From assembly GCF_001640025.1 (NCBI RefSeq), contig NC_031673.1, forward strand, positions 186,001 to 250,000: 64,000 nucleotides of DNA, in the 5' to 3' direction. The notes under the pieces are model-generated. The model was not told the DNA's origin, searched no databases, and worked only from the letters and a program-made list of their open reading frames with translations. The position numbers and the translations under genes were made by a program. Of the stretch, positions 9,708 through 22,247 are shown one piece after another. The DNA is from Sugiyamaella lignohabitans (Eukaryota; Ascomycota; Dipodascomycetes; Dipodascales; Trichomonascaceae). Position 1 is the stretch's first letter. Every line of letters starts with the position of its first letter.

Positions 9708-12700
9708 ATGAATTCGAATTCGGTCACTCCAGCTCCTAATATGAGTCCACTACGGCATCACCACGGCCATGGCCACAGCCATGGTCACAGCACCAGCAAC
9801 AGCAGCCAGAATCAGTCCCACAGTATGGCATCGAATCATGATCTGGCGGCTCCAGTACCATTTAGAAAAACCTTGAGGAGGTCAACTCGATTGTTGAATT
9901 TAGAACAGGCAGCGGGAAGAAGAGATTCGGATGGGGATATGATTGATGTCGACGACGATGTCAGTATTGATATTGGCGGATTGAGTGGTCTAGGACTCAG
10001 TGGACTGGCCAATGACGGTGACAGTGATATGAATACTACGAATGCAAATGATAATAGTGGTAGTAATGGCCAACTTGGTATTAATGGACTTGATATTGGT
10101 AGTTCTGGCCACCACAGCATGGTCTCTGGTCGAACTGTTGGACCAGCTAGTTCTTCAAGTGATAGTGGTAGTCTTGTGGCTTCTTCGTCGTCATTTTCTC
10201 TGAAAAGACCACATCCATCATCTAGTGATATGAGAAGTCCAAGCTCAAGTTTCCCCAAACCGCGTTTTTTGTCAAGAAATGCGTTTGACAGCGAATCTAA
10301 CCATAGCCATGGTCATAAGAGCATTGGTCCAACCATATCTGGATCAGCATCTACACCTACTCCATCTTCATCAAATGGCGGAAGTAGTAATTCTTCACAA
10401 TTTCTTCCATCTCTTTGGTCCAGCAGTTTAAAACGAAGAGATTCGTTTGACCAGCTATTTGCACCATCATCGCCATTCGCCATCAATGGCCAAAGCACCC
10501 CATCTCATAGCAACAGCCACAGCGGTAACAGCACCACTACGACTTCTAACAATATTAATCCTGGTAACAATGCAAACACCAGTTTTAATTTCCAAACCAA
10601 TAACCCATATACAACATCTCCATCACCATCGCCAATACCGGCATCCAAATCACATCATATCCACATTCAACATCAAGCATCTGCATCGTCAACGGCGTCT
10701 CAACATCATAATCCATTAGAACCAACAACACATCATTCTCCACATTCTCCACATTCTCCACATCATTCACCGCATCACTCACCACATCGATCTCCACATC
10801 ATCTACCACTACCACGACCGCCATTGCCACGACATGCACCTCCACAAATGCATCGACCCAAACCAAAATTCAACCCCTCTGTAACTGCAGAGTTTTCTGA
10901 TTATCATACCCACACTCCAGAAAACTACCGGTCGGTCAAACCCCTCCAAACAGCATTTATGAGCACTGGTCTTTTATCCAAACGCAATCGTATGAACAAC
11001 TCCAACTCACAAGCTGACGGGTTGAGAATGCCTCCTGATACGCCCTGTAAACGACCGTCCAACATGTCACTTCCATTAATAAACCACCACAACACGTCGA
11101 TGTTCGGCTCGGCTCCTACAGCATATTCTCCACACGTATCGAATATTGGAGGAGGGTTTGGTACTACGAGTAGTGGTCGTCGACGAAGTAACTTGGGTCT
11201 ACACGATTCATTGTTGCGATTCTCGGTGGATTTTGGTAATACTTCAACTCAAGTAGCAGAAGCTGATAGTCCGATGCACGATCACGACGATATGATTGAC
11301 CATCAACCACCAGAGACGCCGACTAAAGAGACCAGTGGCCACGATATGAGCAGTTTCCTGAGCAGTCATCTTGCCAAATATTCAGGTGATACGTCTGTCT
11401 CATCAACAGTGTCAACTTCACTAACAGCTGGTGATACAAGTGGAACAATCGAAACTGCCAACACCACAGTAGATCTTTCTGGTTCGCATCCAAACCTGAC
11501 ATTTTCGGCATATTCACTAGCAGACCGTGGAAATCACGGCAACTCGTTCAGTAGCTATCCAACCCCATTACCAATGAACATCCCTAACCGAGCCCAGTCA
11601 CAAGCTGGCAGTACAGGAAGTGAACTTGGTAGCGGTGGAGCTAGTAGCGGGTCTGACAAGGTGATATCCACGACACCTCAGTCACGAAACTCGCGATGGA
11701 CCGATGGTTCTTCCAGCGAAGACACCTTATCATCACCCAGGACACCAGATGTGATCATGCATTCCGACCCGAGTACCATTATTGGCGGTAGCACCAACAA
11801 CAGCACCTCGACTGTGACCACAACATCCGGTCACACGTCAATACCCATGATTCGACGCACCACCAGCACCACGAGTCTAATCCAAGAACCTCCACGAACT
11901 CCAGCCAAAACTCCCAAAACGCCAATTGACCCGCTCATGAACTCGAGTAATTTCATTTCTCTCCGCAAGTCATCAGTTGATGTTGATGACCCGGTGCTCA
12001 ATGAACGATTTGATCGAGTGTCGCTGATCGGACGTGGCGAGTTCTCGATTGTATACTCGCTGTCGATTCGCGGTGATGACAGTCCTACCGACCCAACTTC
12101 ACCTGCCATACCCCACACACTGGCGCACGACAACCGGTACGCGGTCAAAAGAACGCGATTCCCCTTCATGGGACCCAAAGCACGTAGTCGCCGACTCGAA
12201 GAAGTCGAAATCCTGCGAGCTTTGACCGCCCCATCACGCCACAGCCACCCTGACGACGAGCACGACCCAGCCGATGACGGTCGCGACTACGTGCTCATGC
12301 TCCTCGACGCGTGGGAAGCCAACGGCTACCTCTACATCATGACGGAATTCTGCGAAAACGGCAGTCTCGATACCTTCCTCAGCGAGCGAGGCAACATCTC
12401 GCGGCTCGACGAATGGAGGGTCTGGAAAATCCTTCTCGAAATCGCTCTGGTAAGTTCACTCTCCACACACACGTGCCTCCGGCGGCTGGGGCTCCGCCCC
12501 AGACCCTGGTTGCTCCTCTCGCTTCGCTCGAGTCGTTGCGTCGACGGTCCCGGTCTCCTGCGAAGCAGGAGCAGCCAGGGTCTGGGGCGGAGCCCCAGCC
12601 GCCGGAGGCAGACCACCGGAAAAAGTTCTAACAGTGTAGGGATTGCATTATATCCACGGTCGTGGGTTTTTGCATTTGGATATTAAACCGGCCAATATTC

Positions 12701-13479
12701 TGATTACTTTTGAAGGAATGCTGAAGATTGGCGATTTCGGCATGGCCACGGCGTATCCGGCCGTTAAGGGGATTGAGCGGGAAGGTGATCGCGAGTACAT
12801 TGCGCCGGAAGTGCTGTCGTCGCAGCAGTATGATAAGCCAGCTGATGTGTTTTCGCTGGGAATTATGATGCTGGAGATTGCCGCTAATATTGTGCTTCCG
12901 GATAACGGTATTCACTGGCAGAAACTGAGGTCTGGTGACTTAACAGACGCTGGTCGACTGAGTTCGGGCGATTTGCGTCGTGCGAATGAGTATGGAGACG
13001 ATGAGGATGACGAATGTGATGATGATAATTGCGATGATGATAGCGAGCATGTGAGACTGAGTTTGGATAACGATTCTAGGACAAGTCTTGAAGATGAGAC
13101 CACGTCTCCGAGAATGCCTCCTTCACAGTTCAGCGATATTCACATGTCATCTCATAACAGCGGTGCCAGTAATCGTAAAGTACCTCGTAGACTGTCTGCG
13201 ATTCCTCCGTGGGCACCAAAATTCATGGTTGACAAATCTGGTGCTTTAGACGTCATGGTCAAGTGGCTGTTGAACCCAGATCCTCATAGTAGGCCGACTA
13301 CTCACGAAATTCTTATATCTGAAGAATGCCAGTGGGTCGAAGCACATAGAAGAGCCGGTGCTGTCATTTACGAGGGCGACTACGGTCCAGAACCCGATCC
13401 AGTGGGTTCTGCTGAGGACCATGCTAGACAAATGCTGCGACCCGACCATACCCAGGACAACTGGCGACGAGGGGTTTAA
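9708..13479 (+). CDS. SWE1: Wee1-family CDK inhibitory kinase Swe1 (two exons)
   Basis: Exon 1 is 9708-12449 and exon 2 is 12640-13479, giving 1193 residues. The intron has a GTAAGT donor and a TCTAAC branch point 9 nt before TAG. Swe1/Wee1 phosphorylates the inhibitory tyrosine of Cdc28/Cdk1 and links bud morphogenesis to mitotic entry. Residues 1-760 are disordered, with a His-rich start and His-Ser-Pro repeats. The kinase domain runs from about 767: glycine loop GRGEFS, AVK lysine near 811, catalytic HLDIKPAN (Asp928), DFG at Asp946 and APE, plus an acidic insertion near 1020-1060. The start is the ATG at 9708; an earlier in-frame GTG at 9663 is not credible. The intron splits the kinase domain and carries a GC-palindrome pair. 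Conserved Leu positions use CTG. Confidence 0.93.
12474..12610. repeat. GC-palindrome pair F(a)-R(b) inside SWE1 intron
   Basis: Complete pair inside the 190-nt SWE1 intron, leaving a 53-nt residual intron (24 nt on the donor side, 29 nt on the acceptor side). Confidence 0.93.
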
Positions 13480-13755
13480 CTCGAGCCGTTATTTAAATGT
13501 CATCGCTACAGTCGTGCCCGTGATATATATTTATTTTTATTTACACACAAACCACTATCATGAGACATATTTTTTATATATACTTTTGTGTGTTGTTGAT
13601 GAAATTTATTATTTATTTTGTTTATATCTGCTTTCGTTGTCTCTGGATCTCAGTTTAAGTTACAGTCATTGGCTGTAATCTTTAATGACTGTAACGTTCT
13701 TATTAGCTTCAAATCAGCTGCCAAATGTGTTCTGACTCGCCTACCTGGACTTCAC

Positions 13756-13795
13756 ATTGGACTCCCCTGAAACTTCCTCAACAGGCAATATGTGC
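13756..13795 (+). repeat. Diverged direct repeat, copy 1
   Basis: About 40 bp sharing a core (ACTTCCNCAACAGGCAATA) and left flank with 14899-14938, 1.14 kb away. Possibly remnants of an old element; no terminal structures are clear. Confidence 0.45.
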
Positions 13796-14898
13796 TTATC
13801 AACGTTTTATTCATTTATTACCCATTACCTAATATAGGCATATACCAGCGATACCATTACACAATCTAATTATCATTGTCATCAACAACTCCATTTATCT
13901 TCGGTGGAGTTAAATGAGCTATTAAGAAAAATTCTCACTTTTGGAGCTGGTAAACTTCTGAAATGCAGAAAAGATCAACGCCGAATAACTACTAGACTTT
14001 AATCCAACTGTGCGTTACCTCTAGTCAGTAACCAGATCTTGGGTGACACATTTAGTATCTGATTCAAAATAGTTCTGAAAGAAATGATTATAAAAGCTTG
14101 TCAGTTTGCCATGTAACTCTCTCCTTACCTCTTCTAATAGCGGATATTGTTGTTATATGTGATACACTCTTTAGCTGTCAGGACCAGGACGACATAGCCT
14201 GTTCATGATTGTTGACATGTAAACGTTGGTGTCATTCACATACCGGACGGAAACTGTATTAAACCGTATTAGTATATTCAAATGTCTGCGAAGCCCATCT
14301 AAGTTTCGAGGTTGGAATTAGAAAATCTTGTAGTTCACTATATCCTTCCGTTGTGGATACCCTTGTACCACGTCTAGCAGTAGTACGTTGCAGTCTGTAG
14401 TCCACTGGTCGAAACTTCTATTCCTTATGTAGTGGTTTGACAGCTATTTGTATATTATCCCTCTATTGATAGTTATTTTTGGCCACCTCTACACTTGTCG
14501 ACTCATTCGGTGGTTTAAACCACGCCATTATTCTTATATAAATGAAGTTGATCGCTTTCACGAAAGCTGCCTTTCTTACTTGAAAGAGCTCATGTTTCAT
14601 AAGGACAACCCATTTCAACAACTTTTATATTATAACAGGCTACTTTGATAAACTACCATCAGATTCACTTCTGCGAAATCACATTTGAAATAGATGTCTA
14701 TAGGGTCTAACTACCTCCGCTTAGGTAGAATACAACGTAACCGACTTAGCCTCGACCGACCGAAATCAAGTCTGAAGTGATTTGGTACGTTCTGCATTAT
14801 TTTCAGTTGGTCCACTTCCTTCTATTTTATGTTGTCTTCTATTTTATAATCGTATACCACCTAAAGAAGCCTGGCTCCCAAACAAATAAGATTCTCTC

Positions 14899-14938
14899 CA
14901 CTGGACCCCTGGGACTTCCGCAACAGGCAATAGCTGCA
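14899..14938 (+). repeat. Diverged direct repeat, copy 2
   Basis: Partner of 13756-13795. The stretch between them has no intact frame of known type. Confidence 0.45.
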
Positions 14939-15148
14939 TCTGACATGATAGACATCAATATATCTATCTCATACTCATATCAGGGTCATATAGGCCCTAT
15001 AAATATAACACCAAACAGTCCATATACGAAATTTCAGATCAATTGTCAAAACTATCACTACTCAAAATTCCATATACCACCAGAAAGCCGTAGATTTTAT
15101 TTTTCAGTCACAATTCACCGGCAGCCGGCCTCTCGGGCCAGGGGGTGC

Positions 15149-15287
15149 TGCCTCCGGCGGCTGGGGCTCCGCCCCAGACCCTGGTTACTCCTGCTTCGCA
15201 GGAGATTGCTGGGACCGTCGAGAAAACGACTCGAGCGCAGCGAGAGGAGCCACGGGGTCTGGGGCAGAGCCCCAGCCGCCGGAGGCA
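15149..15287. repeat. GC-palindrome pair F(b)-R(a)
   Basis: Complete pair with an extended left end (GGGTGC). The spacer includes GGGACCGTCGA. Hairpin-1 loops differ between halves (TCC and AGA). Confidence 0.93.
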
Positions 15288-15709
15288 GCAGCCCGGACCC
15301 CCGAGCCGCGTGATCGGCTGTGGAGGTGACAGCTACACGTTCCCTGCAGACGCCGGCTATGACCCTCTTCGTAAGGTGTGGGGGGCCGGCACCGGCCGCA
15401 TGGCCTTTTGGGACAAAAGCGGAGGATGGGAACGAAGGTGCGCCGTGCACCCTTTAAATAAGGCGACTGGCTGGACTCCCGAGACCGAGCAGTTCACCAA
15501 CCAAAGACCAAGCGAGTCAGTGGTGCGAGACTTTTTTTGGGTTTACGAGCGAGCGACATCGATAGCGTTTTTCGGACCACACGGGAACTGCGGGAATAGC
15601 AATTGCTTGTCAACACCAGCAACTGAACGATAACCACCATTCAACTCCGTTTCCACAACAACATCGTCTCAACATCGACTGGTGTAAGTGACAGAGGGGG
15701 GTGGGGACT

Positions 15710-15764
15710 TGCCTCCGGCGGCTGGGGCGCTGCCCCAGACCCCGTTGTGCTCGCTTCGCGAGCG
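15710..15764 (+). repeat. GC-palindrome unit, F (class c)
   Basis: Single F unit with hairpin-1 loop GCT and class c hairpin, inside the presumed SYP1 leader intron. Confidence 0.92.
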
Positions 15765-15975
15765 GTGTGGGGTGGGGAACTAGTGTTTTGGGGTCCGGAA
15801 TTGCTGTTTGGGGTGTTCTGGGGGGTCCGGTTCGGGCTGCTTGACTCTCGGCCGGTGAATGGAGATCTATGAATTCAAAGAGTTTCATGGCTCAATTCAC
15901 GAATTTCAAAGAGAAAGAACACAGCAAACACATCAGCCATCAGCCGAAAACAGCGAAAACTGGTACCCCCAAGCC

Positions 15976-16037
15976 CGACTCGAGCGGAGCGAGAGGAGCA
16001 ACCAGGGTCTGGGGCGGAGCCCCAGCCGCCGGAGGCA
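15976..16037 (-). repeat. GC-palindrome unit, R (class a)
   Basis: Single R unit with GGA triloop in hairpin 2 (CGAGCGGAGCGAG). It lies 34 bp before the branch point of the presumed SYP1 leader intron. Confidence 0.92.
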
Positions 16038-16092
16038 CACCCCCTTCCCCATAGCCAGAGGAGAAGGAGAACTAACAGGGAGTAGAGACACG

Positions 16093-17312
16093 ATGGCGAC
16101 CGGTCGTAGCGAGTACTCGAATGCGATTCTGCCAAATTTGGCGCCGGATAGGGCCGTGGATGTGGTTCGCGACCGGCTGAACAATGCCAAGTTGTTGAAT
16201 GACGAGATTGCCGATTGGTTAAAAGAAAGGGCTCGAATTGAAGAGTCGTATGCCTCGGAACTTGATAAACTCAGTCGAAGGGGTCCTTTGGCGCATGAAC
16301 AGGCTTTGGGAACATTTACGAGTGTCTGGAACGAGTTGACTCGATCGGCTCGTGAGACGTCGAAAGCATCGGCAGATTACGCCAAGAAAACAAGAACTGA
16401 TATTGAAGCCCCTATAAGAAGTTTCTCACAAAAATCACCACAATGGTCGGATGTTCGCGATTTGCACGACGGGTTGTCGGGTGTAGCGAAGAATCTTGTG
16501 GATGGAGAAGACAATTTGACTAAATTGAGAACCAAGAAAAGTTCGAGCTCGAAAATTGAAGCGGCTCAGCATGCCGTTAATGAGAGCAGAAACCAATGGG
16601 AGAACCAGGGTCCGTATGTTTTGGGACAATTTGAAATTGCTGATGAAGCCCGGTTTGCCCTGCTTAGAGACAGTCTTACTCGGTTAGAAACGCTTGAAGC
16701 TGATAAGGGCCAGGCTATAATTAAAGGCAGTGAAAAGGTTCTTAATTCGATTTTGTCTTTTGACCCAATTGAAGAAGTACGTTCGTTTGCTGCCCAGATT
16801 GTAGCTGGCAATATTGGCTCGGTGAGTTCGAGCGGCACCGCAGGAGTTGGCGGCGGCAGCAGTGGTGGTTCGGGCTTGGCAAGACATTCACAGTCGCGTG
16901 ATTCGGGTGATGTTGATAGTCAGCACTTTAATAGAGGAGGTTTGGTGGGGAATATCCATCGACCATCTCGGAATACTCTGGACGACTCGAGCAGTATTAA
17001 TTCGGGGAATACTCCTTTGGGAGGAAGTGGGGGTGCTAGTAAACTTCGATCTAAAGTTGGTTCGATTTTCCGAGGTGGCAGAAAGAAGAAGGGTGAGAAA
17101 GAAGCTGCAGAGATTGGTGCTGGTTTGGCGGCTGGTGCTGGTGCTGCAGCTGTAGCAGGAAGATCGAATTTGGGTGCTGGCTCGAGGTCGGCTTCTACAG
17201 CATCTGCTCGTGCTCCTGGCCGTCGTGGAACCGATTCGTCTGATTTGTATACTCCAGTAGATCCTTCAGTAGCAGCTGCCAGACAACAACAACAACAACA
17301 ACAACAACAACA

Positions 17313-17343
<31 letters not shown>

Positions 17344-19500
17344 CAACAACAACAGCCACAAGCTCAACAACAATCTTCACTACAACAGCCATTACAGCCT
17401 CAACAAGCACAGGATCATTTGTCTGGATCTAAACCACAGCCACCTCCATCTCGTAAAGTGAATGGCCAGGCTCAGAGGGAGTTTAGAGAGGAAGATGAAT
17501 ATGAAGATGAAGAGAATCAACCATTACAAAATCTTGTTTCGGGTCAACAACAGCCATTTAGAGTGAATATTCGTAGCGATGTGATTACTGAAGAGCAGGA
17601 GGATGCCAATACTGCTCTTAGTAATGTGGCCTCGACTTTAAGATCCAAGCCTACTATTTCCGGACGAGGTTCTAGAGGCCGTAGAGATATCCAGTCAAGA
17701 CTGTTTACTGAGATTGAAGCTTCTGATTTGGAATCTTCTAATGCAGCAGCACAAGATCAATCTGGACCCAGTTATGTCGGCCAACAGTTTTTCAACCAGC
17801 TCCAGAGTTTCCCAGGACAGGGTCAAGGATCTACTCAAGTTCCTTCTGAGTCACAAAACGGGTTTTCTGCACCCCAGCACGCTATTTCTGGAACCACAGC
17901 AGCAGGTGCTGCTATTGGTGCAGCTGTTGGATCACTCCCCGTTCTCAACGAAGTAGAACCTGCAATCAAGAGAGAGTTTGAACCACAAACTCAACAAGGA
18001 GATTCGTTTAACTTCAATCAACCACAGCCACAACAGCCACAACAACAATATCAACAATCGTTCGCAGATACACAATTGCAACAAGGTCAACAGTTTAATG
18101 GACACCAGTTCCCAGATACTCAATTGCAACAGGGTCAACAGGGTGAACAGTATAATGGTCAGCAGTTCCCACAAGAGTACAACCAACAACAGCCTCAATA
18201 TAACCAGCAGCAGCAAATTAGTACTTCACAAGCACAGATTCAACAACCTGTGTATTCAGAACAAACCGCCGGCTCATTTGGCCAGCAAACCGCACCTCAG
18301 CTACCACCTATCAACACCGACAGTAGTTTCCACGGCGATATTGGAGGTGACAGATCTCTAGGATCCGCTACTGAACCTATTGTCTCTCCTTCAGGTTCAG
18401 CTATTGCCGACCAAAGAGCCCCCGCTGGAAATGTCTTTGCACCCGTCCCTACTTCTGTCGGTCAAAGCACGAGTCTATCATCTCCAGGAGCTGGAGCTAG
18501 TCCTGCCGGTGACCTTCAACCACCAATGTCGGCTTTCCGTGCTAATCGCACCAACAGCGACGTCCAGTCCCTTCGCTCACTTCAGTCTTCGACCACAGGG
18601 GGTGCCAACATTGCTGCTCTTAAACATCCAGACCTACCTACTGGTCCTGGTCTGGTAGCATCCATTGTTGAAGTCATCACTGTTGATATGAAAGATGGTG
18701 TGCCAACTAAGACTGCTGTTGGTGGTGAAGTATCAGTGGCATATAACGAAACGGACGATGCTGCTACTCCAGGAACAATCTATGTCAAGGTGAAGACCAA
18801 GCAGACGAAACTCGACAGACTTGTGGCTAACAACCAGATTGTCGTTGCATCTTCTGAACCCGACACATTCAAACTCGACCTGTCTTCTCCTGCCACTGCC
18901 AGCAGTCTTCTCGGCGTTCGCCAGGGCGCCAAGGCTCTTATGTACACCCTATCTGGAGACCAGCATGGATACAATCCCCTCGTATTCACACCCATATGGC
19001 GTATTGAAGAGACGCAGTCGAGTCTGATGCTGAACTACGAGCTTGCCGACACGTTTCACGGATCCGAGCTTGAGATTCACGATCTCGTCATCAGCGTTCC
19101 TATTGAAGGAGGACATGCCCACTCTGCCCAAAACAAGCCAGTAGCATCCTTCAACAAAGACCGCCAGAGAATCACCTGGAGATTCCCCGAGCCTGTTGTT
19201 CTGAAAAAGGGTCAGAAAGAGAAGCTTCTGTGTCGATTCGCGACCGACGGATATGCCCATGAGGCCTCGTCCGGTCTTGAAGTCCGGTTCCGTCTGACCG
19301 ACTCTGCCTCTTCACAACTCTCACAACTCGGTCTCGAGTACACGACCAAGACTGAAGAAGACCCATTCAGCGACGAGGCCACCAACACAAGCGCAGTATC
19401 GCTGTCGTCGCATCTCAACTGGGTGCCTGTATCTGTATCACGAAGCCTGGTGACCGGGAAATACTCTGTTCACTCGGAGCTCAACGTTAGCAAACGTTAA
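16093..19500 (+). CDS. SYP1: F-BAR / mu-homology endocytic adaptor Syp1
   Basis: 1135 residues. Syp1 is an early-arriving endocytic adaptor: its F-BAR domain binds and bends the plasma membrane, and its C-terminal mu-homology domain recruits cargo and Ede1. Visible: F-BAR helices at about 5-250 (SEYSNAILPNLAPDRAVDVV, then LKERARIEESYASELDKLSR); a low-complexity middle with polyQ at about 397-423 and further Gln-rich repeats near 640-720; and a mu-homology domain from about 850 to the end (VASIVEVITVDMKDG onward). The ATG at 16093 matches the conserved family start and follows the presumed leader intron, so frames that begin earlier run through repeat sequence and are rejected. Confidence 0.92.
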
Positions 19501-19545
19501 CCTGTAGTTTTTATTGATTTTATGCCATCCTTTTCTGGGGGGTGC

Positions 19546-19708
19546 TGCCTCCGGCGGCTGGGGCTCCGCCCCAGACCCCGTGGCTCCTCTCGCTTCGCTC
19601 GAGTCGGGGCTTGGACGTCCCAGGAGCTTCGGGGAACCCCACGAAAACGACTCGAGCGAAGCGAGAGGAGCAGCGGGGTCTGGGGCGGAGCCCCAGCCGT
19701 CGGAGGCA
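19546..19708. repeat. GC-palindrome pair F(a)-R(a) between SYP1 and MAK16 3' ends
   Basis: The pair lies 46 bp after the SYP1 stop and 52 bp from the MAK16 stop. Both halves are class a, one of few concordant pairs. The extended ends GGGTGC and GCACCC are present on both sides. Confidence 0.93.
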
Positions 19709-19759
19709 GCACCCCAGAGAGTGTGAAATGGGAAGTAGAATAAATTAATACAGAAGAGT

Positions 19760-20951
19760 TTACCAGTTGACGTTGGTTTGGAGATTCGACTCGCGTTCTT
19801 GTTCGTACTCGATCTCGACTCTGGGGCCTCTGCGGGGCTTCTTTTTGTCTGATTTGGGTTTTTTGGCAGGAGTGGGCTTTCTCTTGCGGGTTTTGGTTTC
19901 TTGCTCGTCTTCGTCGTCTTCGGACTCTTCATCAGAACTGGACTCGTCCTCGCTGGAATCGAATCGTTGCTCGCCGTCGTCGTCAGATCCGCCAAGCCAT
20001 TTCTCTAGATCCTCGAGCTCGACAATATCGTCTTCGTCGTCGTCTCCTTCGACAAACTCGACTTCACCAACATCCGATTCGTCCTCGAGCTCCTCGTCTT
20101 CGTCGAACTCTTCCTCTTGTTCAACACCTTCTTCTTTCTCGACTCCATTGAGAACCTTCTTCCAGATCTTCTCGTCCACGTTAAGTGGGTTCTCTCCATA
20201 TGCACCGGTCTTTAATCTGTCCAACAGCTCCTTCTCAATAGCCTTTTCTAACTTGGCAGCAACGAGGGCCTTGCGCTCTCTTGTTTGTTCTCTTCTCTTG
20301 ACCTTGGGTGCCTTGCCGACATATTGACGCTCGTTTTCTTTCAATGCTAGACGTCTTTCGGTAATGGCGACCTGGGTAAGTCTGGTCAGTCTCTGTTTGC
20401 ATTTATGAATAAGAAAGTTTGGCCAGTAAATCAGCTGCTGGTCAATCTGTTCCAATGCTTTTGAATATTGTTTTGAAAGTTTCACTCGCTCCCATAGCTT
20501 GGCTGGGGTATGAGCTCTTTCTGCCGTTTTCATGTACAAGTATAGTCGTCCATTAACGTTACGAACTGTAGCGTACTTGGCATTGGCCAGTGGACATGAC
20601 TGTCTGTTACACAGACCAGACACATTATATTCGTTTCTGCAGAAAGTCTGCTCTTTAGTGGTCTTTAGTTTAAATGCGCAGAATTGGTGGTTAATGACCT
20701 GCCAGATAATCTGAGAAGTGTGTTAGTTGCCCACTCGGTTTAGAAACTGAAAACTCCAAAATCATAACCATACTCAAGCTGCTACTCTTTTCTTCAGTCA
20801 GGCTATGAGTTCAGCGGAAAGTTGTAGTTGCACAGACATGACATGAAATATGTCGTGGAATATGTCCTCAACTCGTCCCTTTCTAAACAGGTCTTTCAGT
20901 AGATGAGTTCGTATTTCCGGCTGTAAAAGTTAAACTTACATCGTCAGACAT
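19760..20951 (-). CDS. MAK16: Mak16, 60S ribosome biogenesis factor (two exons)
   Basis: Exon 1 is 20951-20940, only four codons (MSDD). Exon 2 is 20710-19760. Together they give 320 residues; S. cerevisiae Mak16 has 306. The intron (20939-20711, 229 nt) has a GTAAGT donor and CTAAC 11 nt before CAG, and lacks a GC-palindrome. Mak16 is an essential nucleolar protein of early pre-60S particles. Exon 2 starts [11 protein letters not shown], with the Cys-rich region [18 protein letters not shown], then [17 protein letters not shown] and a C-terminal acidic and basic tail. A later Met (MSGLC...) would drop the zinc-binding start, so the spliced start is chosen. Confidence 0.95.
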
Positions 20952-21442
20952 GATCGAGGTTTATGTGGAAATAATGCTGAGGGAAATGCTAAAATATAGT
21001 ACTCAATGGTCCAGTGTCCAGGGGTCGTCTCTACAGATGGAATATTGCTCTGAGCTCGTCAAGGTCTTTTTTTTGTGAAAATGGTTATAAATTCAATCGA
21101 CCAATTCTTGCTCGATTATCGAATTCAAAGTGAAGTTTCTACTTCTATTTTTTTTTTTTGGCCTACACTAGGATATTGTATCTGCTACTACTGCCCAATA
21201 TAAGTGCAGCTATTTATTTTTACTCGTAGCAGATCAATTTTTTTTTTTTGAAAAGATTTTAAAGCGGTAATGATCTTCACATTGTAAACCGCGAGGCTCA
21301 AAGAACTGTGAGGCTTGTTTTAAGCCGCATCATGAAATATGATTTTTCATGCACCAGGGTCATATTAGGAGCATAGTTCGACAGCTGGTTTAGATCAGAT
21401 AACCTGCTGGTCGGTCTTATACAAATCCTACATCCAATCAGC
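20952..21442. other. Divergent promoter region MAK16 / IMG1
   Basis: About 490 bp between two divergent starts, with T-tracts near 21065, 21150 and 21240. No repeat unit and no gene seen. Confidence 0.6.
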
Positions 21443-22247
21443 ATGTTCAGGAGGCTAGCGCAACAGCAGACAGCTGGTCTAAGAAGCTCTCTGCTTCGTC
21501 AGACTGCCAGCATGAACCCTCGACTACCGTTCCTCACTCAGCAGGCTAACTATATCCTTCCCCAATCCAAACAAGGTGAGTACCACTTGGCATCCATCAT
21601 TGGTTGCTGACTATTGAACCGTCTTCATTTTAAGATTTGAAAATTGTGTGATTTCAGACCTCATGGCCATCCCCTTAAAACACCGTCCAGCATCACGCTC
21701 GACTCGAGCGAAGCGAGAGGAGCTACGGGGTCTGGGGCGGAGCCCCAGCCGCCGGAGGCAGCACCCCCTCCCTGTAAAATGAACCCGTACTAACTGAGCA
21801 GAAAACGTTGTTAACGTATATTCACCCACACCAAGAAAAATCCCACGCGGATCGTCACCAATTCTCGAAGTGCAGAAACAGTTCTATGAGCAATACGATA
21901 AAGACGGACACAAAAGAGAGTTGTTCAACCCTCAAAATGAGAACAGATTGCGTCCTGGTGACGTTGTGAGAGTCACCAAGACTGACGGATACTCGTTTGT
22001 TGGTGTACTTATCGCCATCAACAAACGTCATTTGAGCACTAATATCCTCCTACGAACCAAAATCTCCGGTGTCGGTGTGGAGAACCGGGTCAATGTGTAC
22101 AATCCCTCTGTTTCCAAGGTCGAGGTTCTTCGTGTGCCCGCCAAGAGATGGAAGAGATCCAAGCTCTACTTCATCCGCGAGAACAGTAAACTCGACGTCG
22201 GTGATGTGGACGCCGAGATCCGCAAGGCCGAGAGGCGGAGAATCTAA
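21443..22247 (+). CDS. IMG1: Mitochondrial ribosomal protein bL19m (two exons)
   Basis: Exon 1 is 21443-21575 and exon 2 is 21802-22247, giving 192 residues. The intron has a GTGAGT donor and a perfect TACTAAC branch point just before GAGCAG; phase 1 joins to read KQENVVNVYSPTPRKIPRG. The protein is a large-subunit mitoribosome component. Arg/Gln/Ser-rich residues 1-35 look like a mitochondrial presequence. The bL19 core follows (LRPGDVVRVTKTDGYSFVGV, then VENRVNVYNPSVSKVEVL and KRWKRSKLYFIR). The reading through an acceptor nearer exon 2 is out of frame. The intron holds one R unit. Confidence 0.93.
21700..21760 (-). repeat. GC-palindrome unit, R (class a), in IMG1 intron
   Basis: Single R unit inside the IMG1 intron, 28 bp before the branch point. 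It is followed by GCACCCCC, the extended outer end. Confidence 0.92.

Larger units (their letters stand above)
15684..16085 (+). other. Probable 5'UTR intron of SYP1
   Basis: GTAAGT at 15684; ACTAAC at 16071-16076, followed by AG at 16082 or TAG at 16085, only 7-10 nt before the SYP1 ATG. It contains one F and one R unit. The splice is inferred from the motifs only. Confidence 0.6.
13480..16092. other. AT-rich gene-free region and SYP1 leader
   Basis: 13480-15140 is AT-rich with no recognisable gene. Two diverged 40-bp direct copies lie at 13756-13795 and 14899-14938. 15150-15290 is a GC-palindrome pair. 15300-15680 is more GC-rich and probably the SYP1 promoter and leader, followed by a likely 5'UTR intron. 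Confidence 0.5.

Noticed and set aside
12640..13479. CUG-to-serine reassigned code
   Set aside because: CTG occurs at invariant hydrophobic positions (for example SLGIMMLE in the SWE1 kinase domain), so it reads as leucine.
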